DNA of 64,000 nt, taken from NCBI GenBank assembly GCA_964017065.1, contig OZ024783.1:6133572-6197571 (forward strand), in the 5' to 3' direction. The translations under genes were made by a program, and so were the position numbers. Of the stretch, positions 49,480-61,400 are shown piece after piece; within the stretch, counting starts at the first letter, position 1; each line of letters opens with the position of its first letter. Under the pieces are notes generated by a model. It was not told the origin of the DNA, did not search any database, and worked only from the letters and a program-made list of their open reading frames with translations. Source of the stretch: Haliclona indistincta (lineage: Eukaryota > Porifera > Demospongiae > Haplosclerida > Chalinidae).

Positions 49480-52400
49480 ACGCAGTGTCTGCAAGCAGAA
49501 CACCATGACTCCTTGAAAGGCAGTGCAAATGATGAATATGGCAGAAAAGAAGTCACGAAGAGCTGCCACTCTAACACCTTCTGTTGCTAATAGACCAATG
49601 CCCCAACCCAAGCCAAAGAGAACTGATAAGGTTGCTGCTGCGATCAGTTGCTGCTTTGTCTTGACTCGATTCTTTTTGTCTCCATCACCTTTTTGATAGT
49701 TTTTACAGCAAAGAGTAGCCAGAATGATAGTATAGACAGTCCAGTTGAACAAGTAGATGACCACAAACGGCACTATCACACCAATATAGAAGGGAACACC
49801 ATGTGCACGACACCTGAATTAAGAGGTGTCAATAAATTTTCCTACTGCTTTTGAAGTTACTTACACATTTGAATGCATGTATGAACTTGGACTAGGAGCA
49901 AAACAAAAAAGCACCACAAACACTGGAACAACTGCAAGGGGATCATGGTCACCAAGAGTTATGGTTAGGTCATTGTTTTAACTTACCCCAACATATCACA
50001 GTGACTTTGATGACATAGTGACTAATACTGTGACCCAGTACAACCACTAACTTCATGTACAGGTTGATAGCTTCAGCAGCCATCACCATGAACACCACCA
50101 GCATGAAATAGTGTAGCAAGATAGAGACTATGGCACACAATGCAGGAGCACCACTGCTATGGATGGAGAAGATGAAAAATATGTATAATCCAAGTAGAGC
50201 AAAACAGAGATTGAGCAACAGCTGTCCGTGATCAGAGAGACGCAGTTTCCTATAGAGCATATAAGGTTGAAGATGCTTATGAAGCATGAATAAACTGACC
50301 GTGTGCCGATATAAGAAACTATGGTGAGTAGAAGACCAGCTATGGACAGTATCACACCAATGTATGAAACAGCTTCTAGGAAAAAGTCTTCAGGACGATT
50401 TGAAACTGGTGGGTCACCAAATTGTGGTGAGACATCCTGCAATGGACTATGTAAACTATAGTTTCAATTACTGCTTGATTTGCTATACCAGTAAAATGGC
50501 AAAGTTGGTGAGATGGTTGCATCTGCAAGTGACATCAGTAATGTTTGGATTAGAGCTGTTGCTGGTATTACATCCTTCAGATGACCATCCTCCATAACCA
50601 TCTAACAAAAGCATGACTGAATTGTAGCAATTTTATGTATGCTACTAACCATCAAGAGCTTGATCCCAGAATGAACAAACTGGTTCAGTACCATTAACAT
50701 TCTACGTAAAAGATTAAGCTCAATATTTTTGTCAAAGCACAGTATCAGCTTACTGGGTTTCTCTGGAACACAGCCATGATTGGTGGATCCAGATTTCTAA
50801 CTCTCTGTACTCCAACTACACCAGCTGATATGACGATGCTAGCTACCTCCATGTTATTGGTATCTCTTCTCAAAAACAGTGAGTTAGTGGTGAACACAGA
50901 CATTGTCACTCTGGTCCCGTTTGCCTTCTGAAGCAAGTTACTCGGTAGGGACAGTGAACCAGTTGATCTCTCATTGCTCATCATCATGTTTACCATTAGT
51001 TGATCAATTCTCTGATCGTCAAAGCTTTCAATGACTGCACTAATGCTGAGTCCAGTAAATGTCATGGGGTCTACTTTCTGGACTGAAACAGCAAAAGTTG
51101 ATTGAGTGATAAGAGCAGACGTCTCATTCTCTGGGATAGGAATGTTCTCACTAACTCTTTCCACAGCATCTAACAATCTACAGAAAGTACATTAAAAGAA
51201 TCTTTTGTTGCAATCAATGAAGAATCAACCATACTTAGCTGAGCTGTTTGCATCTGCTTGACTCTCTTGAAGTACCATTGGCTCAGCTCTTACAATATTG
51301 TCAACAACATTGAGAAAGTTTTCAGATAACTACATAAAGGTGAAATGTCTCTAATACGAGCACCTATCGATAACTTACTGTTTTATTCCCTTCAACATCT
51401 TCAGTAGAAGCTACTAAAACTGTCACAGAAGCAGACACATCATCACTCATGATCTCATTTGATGAATTAGTGAACACCTCCAGTCTATCAAGTCGTTCCT
51501 CAGTTTCTAACTATAATTATACGAGATAATAAGTACAAAAACTGGTGTGCAATTACCTCTGATAATTGGCAGATTCTTCTCGCATTGTCACTCAAGTTGC
51601 AAGGATCCACATTAGCTGTATCCCACTGTGCTCCATTGATGAAATTACCTCCACAGCGTCGAGTAGCTACCTGGGCTGTAATATTCAGAGTACCACACGG
51701 ACATGTCACCACAGCAACTTCTGCCAGATTAGTCTCAGGCCAAGTGATAGTGATCGTCAAGTTTCCATCTCCAGAAAGAGATGGTATAAGAGTGGTAGTT
51801 GATGGACAACCATCTGTGTAGGAAAAATGAAAATTTCAAAGTACTCACATGCACATTGCAGCTGGATACTATATAAGACTCACCAAATCTATCTACCTCA
51901 GCGATGCTAATACTGATTTGGAGCCCAATTTGTGACTCCACTCTCTCCATCTCTTGAAGCACTTCTTGTCGTAGCATTTCACTCCCAGCTCCATCATCAG
52001 TAATCAGTGTGATCAGTATAGGAACATCTCGCATTGTTGCACTAAAAATATGAAGTCACATGTACAGCAGTCATCAATAATAAGTTGGGAAATCGAAATT
52101 TCTCACTTTGCAGACATTAATGGTTCAATAAAGAAGAAAGACGCATTTAGAGCAAGTCTACTACCAGACAGAGCATTGTTGATCTAAAATGGATAAAATA
52201 ACAATATTTTTATTGTTTGTGCTGTTGTTTCCATTGACGCACCTGTTGTAGCAGATTATCTGAATTAATTGCTTCAGTTTCATTTTGACGAATAAATGCT
52301 TCATACTGAACCACACCTAAATTAAGATTAATTTTTATTGAGATCTTGCAAAAAAATTCATGAAGTTTAGAACGAACCTTGTATATTGACCAGAACAGTG

Positions 52401-55400
52401 TTGGATGTGGCAGTACCTGCAACATTGACTGCTTCACAGTAGTAGAACCCACGATCGCTTGGTCTCAGCTCCTCAATCACTAAAGTATTTGGTGTACTTG
52501 GAGTCCTCAATTTAGTGCCGTCTTTGTACCAGATGATCTCAGGTTCAGGATACCCTTCATCAGCAATACATATGAGATTCACAGTACTGAACAGATCACC
52601 AGTGATATTCTTAGGCTGGGTTGTGATCACTGGTTTAAACTCAGTCCTGACAGCTAAAACAATTCATTTACAATGCTGCATCACTGTAACATAAAAATTA
52701 ATGTTTGCTTACAAGTAGTACAGGTAGGTCCAGTGAAACGTGCTGTGCAATGACATAAAAAGTTATCACTGAGATTTTCGCATGTTCCATCATTTTGACA
52801 TGGATTGTTCTCACAATGATTAGGAGGAGGAGCTGTATGAAGATCATAAATAAATATGTGTAACACATTAAACTATGATGAGGCTCACGTATCTCGATTG
52901 CCAACTGGAAGGGAACAAGAAGAGCAGCTGGAGGTGTGGTCGCACTCTGTGCTATGCAAGAGAAAGTTCCTTCATCAATTTCTCTAAGATTTCTGATAGT
53001 CAGTTTGCTCTCTATCTGCCGAACTCCAGGCAATTCAGTCGAACGGAATCCATCAGTAGTAGATGTGACCACGCTGTATCTACGAAGCTGGTTGATGCTT
53101 AGAAATTGTCCATTTCTTCTCCATGAGATTCGTGGCTGTGGAATACCATCAGCAGTGCAATTGAATGTCACAGTTCCTTCGTTAGTAGGAGATCTTGTCA
53201 CTTTTGTTCCATTGGTATACAGTAGCTTTGCCGGTACTATTTTGACAAGACCAAAATAACAATTGTGTAGCATGTCAAATCAAACGTTTTCAACCTAATA
53301 TCGCTTACCCAATACACTCAACTGAACTGATCCAGTACTACTACCAGCTGGGTTGCTAACAGTTATCATGTAACTTCCAGTATGAGATAGTTGAGCATTG
53401 TTAATAGTCAGTGTCAATCGATCAAATGACAATGATATTATAGTAGTGTTGGTGATTGGTCTGGTCATTCCTGATGATGTAGTGAAGTTCCAGTAAATGT
53501 CCTCTACTTGAACTGGTGGAGCTGCATCCATGATACTGAACTGTATCACTACATTGCTGTTAATAACTCGCATAACAACAGCTTGTGCAGTGACAACTCG
53601 TGGTGGAACTATAGCAGCATAAATTCAAGGGCAGTGGAAATGAAAAAGTAAAATCTTCACCTTTCTCTGTGACCACATTCTTCACAACTGCTGGTCCACT
53701 ACCAACAACAGTAGCTGCACTCACAGAACAGGTGTAGTTAGTGAATGGCTCCAGTCCTGTGACAGTCAGTCTTGTCTCACTAGTTTTACTGCGATGAACA
53801 ATGATACCAGCTAAGCTACACATGACAGTATAGCTGGTTATGATGCCGTTTCGATCATCAACATGTGGAGGAGACCAGACTAGTGACATAGTTCGTGGTG
53901 TGACAGTTGCAGTCAAATTCAAAGGAGGTCCACTGGGAACTGTAATCAAAGAATAGAAATTGTGTGAAGTATTCAGTATGCATTACTCACCATCTTGTCT
54001 TGTAGTAACACTGGTGGCTGCTTCAGGTCCCCCTCCAGCACTGGTGTGAGCTGTGATGCTACAGGAGTAGCTAGTGTATGGTAGGAGTCCACTCAGTGTG
54101 GTTGATGTCTGTGAGCCCATCACTGTGTGACTGAATGTTTGCCCACGACCAGAACATTGGAGCTGGTACTCAGTGATCACTCCATTTGGCACTGCTGGAG
54201 CGCTCCAACTAACAGAAATTGAAGTTGAGCTTTCAGATACACTAGAGAGCTGACGAGGTGGTCCGGCAGGAACTGAACAACACATCATAAGTAGAATCAG
54301 TATAGCTATAATAAATTGTATACTCACCATCTTCATCAGAGGTTCCACTAACTGTTGCTGGTGGACCGTCTCCCACCACTGTTGCTGCAAGCACAGAACA
54401 TGTGTAGCTAGTGAAAGGATCAATAGCTACAACTCGGCTTGTTCCAGATAATCTGCTACTACTAGTCACACCACCAACAGTGCAGGTGACAAGATAGTCA
54501 ATGATGACTCCATTACGTTGTGAGGCGAGAGGAGGAGACCAGGTGAGAGTGAGTGTACGAGATGTGGTTGAAACAATGAAATTTTGAGGAGGTCCACTAG
54601 GAGCTAAAGAGTACAATATTATTAGAGCACAATAATGACTATTATCCGAATAAACATACCACTCTCAGTAGTGATAAACTGTCTTGGCACTGATTCACTC
54701 CTTCCCTCAGTGTTAGTAGCCACTACTTTAAAACAGTACTCTGTATCAGCACGAAGGTTGTTCAGTGTCACATTGTACTGCTGGTGTCTTATGGCGAGGA
54801 AGGCAGTGTGGTTGAGACCATAAACAATTGAACTTTTGTCATAACCATCATCTGTGTTGGTAGGACAGCCATTGCTGTTGGTAGTGTAGTAGACAGTGTA
54901 TTGTTCAGGTGTGTACGTCACTACAGGAACACTCCATTGTATCAGAGCAGAGGTTGGTGAAGTAACTGATGCAGATGGTGCTGCTGGAACTGCTGGTAGT
55001 GTGGGACCTGTTGATAAGTCAAGGAAAGTTTACCAGCTATGTCAGTTGTTACATGATCTAAGGCTCACCATTTACAATGACCTGTGTTGTGTTACTGGCA
55101 GTAATAATGAGCAATCCATCGATGCTAAATGAAACAGTGCAGTTGTAGACTAGTGTGGCTGGACCTGACACGGTCTGCTGTACTGAGCTGCTCTGAGAGA
55201 CTGTATCTCCTTCTAGCATCACTGGACTAGTTGAAAGCTCATCAGTGACCGACACAAGGTTTCTGGTTAACATGAATGAAAGTGATACTCCTGATTGTTG
55301 AGAGCTAGGTCTAAATGTTCCTCCACACTGTACAGTGAAGGAGTTGTATCCAATGATATCCAGTACTGTACTAGCATTGGAAGACACTGACACACTCAAT

Positions 55401-58400
55401 GACGGAACTGTGAAAGTAAATTTTATCAAAAGCAGAATCTTTTGACAAATTTTGTCAGACAAACCTTTTGCTCTGAGCTCATAAGATGACTGATTACTGA
55501 TTGTTCTGATCAGGTGTTCTCCTGGGTTAGCTGAAGAGACTGTTACTGTGCAGGAGTAGGTTGTAGCATCAGCTGGACTCAAGTTGGGTAGCACTAGTTC
55601 CTGCCCACTGCCTCTTGTCACACCATTAGAGGACCACTGGTACTGGATGGTGAGGATGGTGAACTGGCTGAGCTGAGGATGGAGTGTGACAGAGCAGTTC
55701 AGTCTAGTACTGGTACCCAGTAGAGGTTGTGACGGGAATCCATTGGATGGTCCAGTGTGAACATCAATATGAGAAACTATAGCGCATCAATTAAAATTGA
55801 GTTTTATAGATTATCAATTATTTTACTCACATGCTACCGTGAAGTTGGTTTCAGCTGTTATCTGTTGTTCTTCTCTATCAATACGTGACACACGACAGGA
55901 GTAAAGTCCTGAGCTCTCAACAGTAGTCTCACTCAGAATCAACTCAGTCACATACACTGAAGCACCCGTCCCTGATCCTTGCTTTAGTTCAAACACACCA
56001 GTACCAGAGAAGGGATTCCCTCTGTGCATCCACTGGACTACGAGCGAAGTGATGCTGACTGGTAGTGAAGTGTGCAATTCACAAGTGACCACAGACGATT
56101 GACCAAGAACAGCATTCTCTGGTACGAGGAGACTAGCATTCTGAAAAGATCCTGCAGCATGCAATTTATCATGTTAGCTCATGTGTGTGCTTGCATTTAA
56201 AAATTCCAAACCTTGCACTTGTAGACCAATAATATCAAAGCTTGTAGCATTGCGTCCTATGATAGATCCACTGCACGTGTACATTCCAGCACTAGCACCT
56301 GAGACAGAAGCTAGTGTCAGGTTGCAGTACAAGAGATGTGTGATCTCTGTGTCCCCTCTCGGCTGGAGTTTGGAGCAGTTGCTGACAACAGTGTGATTAT
56401 TGTATCTCCACTTCATATTTAGAGCACTGTAGTCTGGTCCTATGGCGCGATTTAGCTCTCCAAGGCATGATAGCTCAATGTTCTGATCACCATCAACAAC
56501 AGTTGGAAAGTGGACTATGCCAACCTTGATGACTGGAAAAAAACAACTTTATAAATACACCAACGGCACTAGTGATGTACCGTAACGGTTGCATGTGCAA
56601 TATTTTTAAAAAGTGGATTGTCATAATAAAGCTTACATCTAACTGGAACTGTAGGGCATTGAACACCGGCATTTTCATTCATTGGACAGTTTCCGCTGGT
56701 GCTGTGAAGACATGATTGTAGAGTATGTTCACTTCCAGTACAGCTGACATTGGAAAGGACTGTCGGTCTCGCTACTTTTCCATAAAATGAGTTCGAGCGC
56801 ACCATGGTTCCTGTATTGGTAAAATAATCGCTAGTTATAAAATGAACACCAGTGACGATGCTTTTCATTAATGATAAGCACAACATGTTATTTACTCAAA
56901 TCAGCAAATTTGAATATAATTCCCATGCACTTCAATGTAACATGTACATTTAGGGAAAGAGCATTCAAATGCATGCATTTAAGTACAGTGTTGTAATATT
57001 ATTGAACACTTTCATACCAATAGTAGGGTATCCAAGCTGTCTGCAGACCACTCTAGCATCAGACACACCCCATCCATCGTCACACACTGTTCCCCACTGG
57101 TTGTTAACACACACTTCAACTCTGCCCTCAGTTGCATTTTGTGCACCAGCAAGACGAATACTACCACTTTGACAGTCTGTAAAAGAAAAGGTTATACTTA
57201 TGATGATATACTAGATTTATCAACAAGTCATTCACCACCACCAAAACACAACTTGGTTATAATGCTCTGCACGGATACATTGCCCAAGGCTCTAGTTGAA
57301 ATTAAAAACTAGGCTAGCTGAAGAAATAGATGAGATAGGGGTTGACTTTAGTCACATCAAGGTTGCTTCGTGACTTTAGCAACATTTTTAACAATAAAAA
57401 ATGAGGGCAATGCCTGTAAGGGTTTTATGAAGTGCAGGATTCACCACCAAGTAAAATACAGGTGTTTAAATACATTTACATGAATTTTAATGCAACTTAT
57501 ACTCACCGTCATCTAAAGTAATTATATGATGTACTGGTGTTGCTGGTCCATCTCCTACTGAAGTTGCTGCTCTCACTGAACAGGTGTAGTTGGTGAATGG
57601 CTGCAGTCCTGTGATGGTCAGACTGGTACTGCTGGTTCTGGTGCTGTTGATGATGCTGCCTCCTGAGCTGCAGATGATGAGATAGCTGATGATGACTCCA
57701 TTACGTTGTGGTGGGAGAGGAGGAGACCAGGAGAGAGTTAGTGTACGAGACGTGATTGAAAATACAAGGTTTTGTGGAGGTCCACTTGGAACTAAATAAA
57801 AAGTACAAGCAAGTACATGTATGCACCACAGAAAGTATAATTATGTTATTCACCATCTTCATCAGTGATTATATGAATGATTGGTGTTGCTGGTCCATCT
57901 CCCACTATTGTTGCTGCCCTCACTGAACAGGTGTAGTTGGTGAATGGTTGCAGTCCTGTGATGGTCAGACTGGTACTGCTGGTTCTAGTGCTGTTGATGA
58001 TGCTGCCTCCTGAGCTGCAGATGATGAGATAGCTGATGATGACTCCATTACGTTGTGAGAGGAGAGGAGGAGACCAGGAGAGAGCGAGTTTATGAGAAGT
58101 GGCTGAGAAACTGAAGTTTTGAGGTTGTCCACTAGGAACTGTACAAAAAATGAATATCAAAAATAAATAGCCTCACCATCTTGTTGGGTAGTCACACTGA
58201 TAGTTTCTGGTGGTCCTTCTCTAATGCCTGTGATGTTACAAGAGTAGTTTGTGTATGGTAAAAGTCCTTTAAGTGTAGTTGTGTTCTGTGAATTATTGAA
58301 GTTCAGTCTGTGTGTTACTCCAGTTTCAGGTGATGAGCATTGAAAAGCGTAGTTTGTAACCATATCTTTTATGTCTTGAGGTGGTTTCCAAGTGAATGTG

Positions 58401-61400
58401 ATTGATGTTGGATCAATAGATACACCTTTAAAATCAGTAGGTTGTACTGATAATAACAAGAGTAGTTATGTAAGTACACGAACATGCATGTGTTTGTTCA
58501 CCTATTTTTAAAGTGTTCACACTGGTATTTGCTGGAGAACCTTTTCCTCCAACACTGCTGTAAGCTATAATACTACAGGAATAGTTGGTGTTTGGTAGGA
58601 GTCCTTCAACTGTGGTTGTGGTCTGTGAGGCACTAAGAATGAGCTTGAGTGCCTTTTCACCTTCTGTAAAGCACTGAATAGTATAGTTAGCAAGATAGTG
58701 AATAAGTAAAGGGGGGTTCCATGAAAGTATGATAGTTTTGGAACTGTTTGAAGTACCCGTAAACTCAATTGGAGGCCCTGGAACTAAAACAAGTAATTGA
58801 TACATTGTGGGACGCATTATTGTTCGACAAACTTACCATCACCAACAATTCCACTAAAATTAGCTGATGGTGGACCAAATTCTGCAACTACAGTTCGAGC
58901 ACGAACAAAACAAGTATATTTGGAAGCTATTTCAAAATTTCCATCTACCCAAGTGATCTTAGTGAGTGTAGAACGAATAAAATTGTTTATATCACAGAAA
59001 GCTCTATATTCAATGATGATTCCATTACGTTGTGAGAAAAGAGGAGGAGACCAGGTAAGATTAAGTACCCCATAGGAGGTGGTTAAAACAGTAAAGTTCT
59101 GAGGTGGTCCACTGGGAACTTTAAAATAGCAATGTAATTATGACAATGAAATATTTATAACACTAACCATCTTGTGCTGTGATCACAATGGTTGTTGCTG
59201 CAGGTCCTCCTCCAGCACTGGTGTGAGCTGTGATGTTACAGGAGTAGTTAGTGTATGGTAGGAGTCCACTGAGGGTGATTGTGGTCTCCATTACAGTGAG
59301 GTTGAACACTTGTCCACCACCTGAACACTGTAGCTGGTACTCAGTGATCACTCCATTTGGTGTTGATGGAGCAACCCATAAAAAAACAATTGAAGTTGAA
59401 TTTAGAACAATAGCAACTACCTGACGAGGTGGTCCTGCAGGGACTGTACAGCACATCGTGAATGATAACATATTAACTACACTGTGATCTAAGAACTCAC
59501 CATCTTCATTTGAAACTCCACTTACTGCTGCTGATGGACCATGTCCCACCATTGTTGCTACGTGCACAGCACATGTGTAGTTAGTGAATGGATTAATAAC
59601 TATGACTAAGCTTGTTCCAGAAACATTCACACTGCTTGTCATACCACCAATTGAACATTGGACGAAGTAACTGATGATGACTCCATTACGTTGTGAAGGG
59701 AGAGGAGGAGACCAGGAGAGATTGAGATTATGAGATGTGCTTATAATGATGAAATTCCGAGGAGGTCCACTAGGAGCTACATGAGTATAAGTAATGAATT
59801 AAATACGTAATATTTTTAATGAAATCAGAACACATACCGCTCTCAGGAGTGACAAAGTGTCTTGCCTCTGATTCATTCCTTCCCTCAGTGTTAGTAGCCA
59901 CTACTTTATAGCAGTATGCTGTGTAAGGATGAAGATTGTTCAGTGTCAAATTGTACTGCTGGTCTCTTATGGTGAAGAAGTCAGTGTGGTTGAGACCATA
60001 AACAGTCACACTCTTGTTGTAGCCCTCATCTGAGTTGGTAGGACAGCCACTGCTGTTGGTAGTGTAGTAAACAGTGTATTGTTCAGGAGAGTAGGTCACT
60101 ACAAGAACACTCCATTGTATCAAGGCAGATGTTGGTGTAGTCACTGGTGCCACTACTACTGGAGCTGCTGGTAGTGAGGGACCTGTGTGTACTTGTAGGT
60201 TAAATATGTTGCAATAATGCATGTGATCTCACCTTTCACAGTGACCTGTATTGTGTTACTGGCAGTAATAATGAGTGATCCATTGATGCTAAATTCAACA
60301 GTGCAGTTGTAGACTAGTGTGACTGGACCTGACGATGCAGTCTGCAGTACTGAGCTGCTCCGAGAGACTGCATTTCCTGTGGTCTTCACTGGACTAGTTG
60401 AAAGCCCATCAGTGACTGATACACTGTTTCTGGTTAACATGAATGAAAGTGATTCTCCAGATTGATTGAAGCTAAGTCTAAATGTTCCTCCGCACTGTAC
60501 TGTGAAGGAGTTGTATCCACTGATATCCAGTACTGTACTAGCATTGGAAGACACTGACACACTCAATGACGGAACTGTGAAAGTAAATTTTGTCAACAGA
60601 ATCTTTTGACAAAATTTTGCAGACAAACCTTTTGCTCTGAGCTCATATGATGACTGATTACTGATTGTTCTGATCAGGTGTTCTCCTGGGTTAGCTGAAG
60701 AGACTGTCACTGTGCAGGAGTAGGTTGTAGCATCAGCTGGACTCAATTTGGGTAGCACTAGTTCCTGTTCACTGCCTCTTGTCACACCATTAGAGGACCA
60801 TTGGTACTGGATGGTGAGGATGGTAAGGTTGGTGAGCTGAGGATGGAGTGTGACTGAGCAGTTCAGTCTAGTAGTGGTATCCAGTAGAGGTTGTGAGGGG
60901 AATCCATTGGATGGTCCAGTGTGAACATCAATATGAGAAACTATAGGGCATCAATTAAAATTGAGTTTTATAGTTTAACAATCATTTTACTCACATGCTA
61001 CTATGAGGCTGGATTCAGCTGTTATTTGTTGTTCTTCTCTATCAATAAGGGACACACGACAGGAGTACAGTCCTGAGCTCTCAACAGTAATGTCACTCAG
61101 AGTCAACTCAGTCACATACACTGAAGCACCTGGCCCTGATCCTTGCTTTAGTACAAACCCTCCACCACTACCAGTGACCAGACTCCCTCTGTGCATCCAC
61201 TTGACTACGAGCGAAGTGATGCTGACTGGTAGTGAAGTGTGCAATTCACAAGTGACCATAGACGATTGACCAAGAACAGCATTCTCTGGTACGAGGAGAC
61301 TAGCATTCTGAAAAGATCCTGCAGCATGCAACATATTATGTTAGTTCATGTGTGTGCTTGCATTTAAAAATTCCAAACCTTGCACTTGTAGACCAATAAT

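Noticed and set aside
50128..50442. Apparent frameshift in copy C between TM1 and TM2, suggesting a pseudogene
   Set aside because: It vanishes when a 50-nt GT-AG intron is removed; the same intron exists in A and B.
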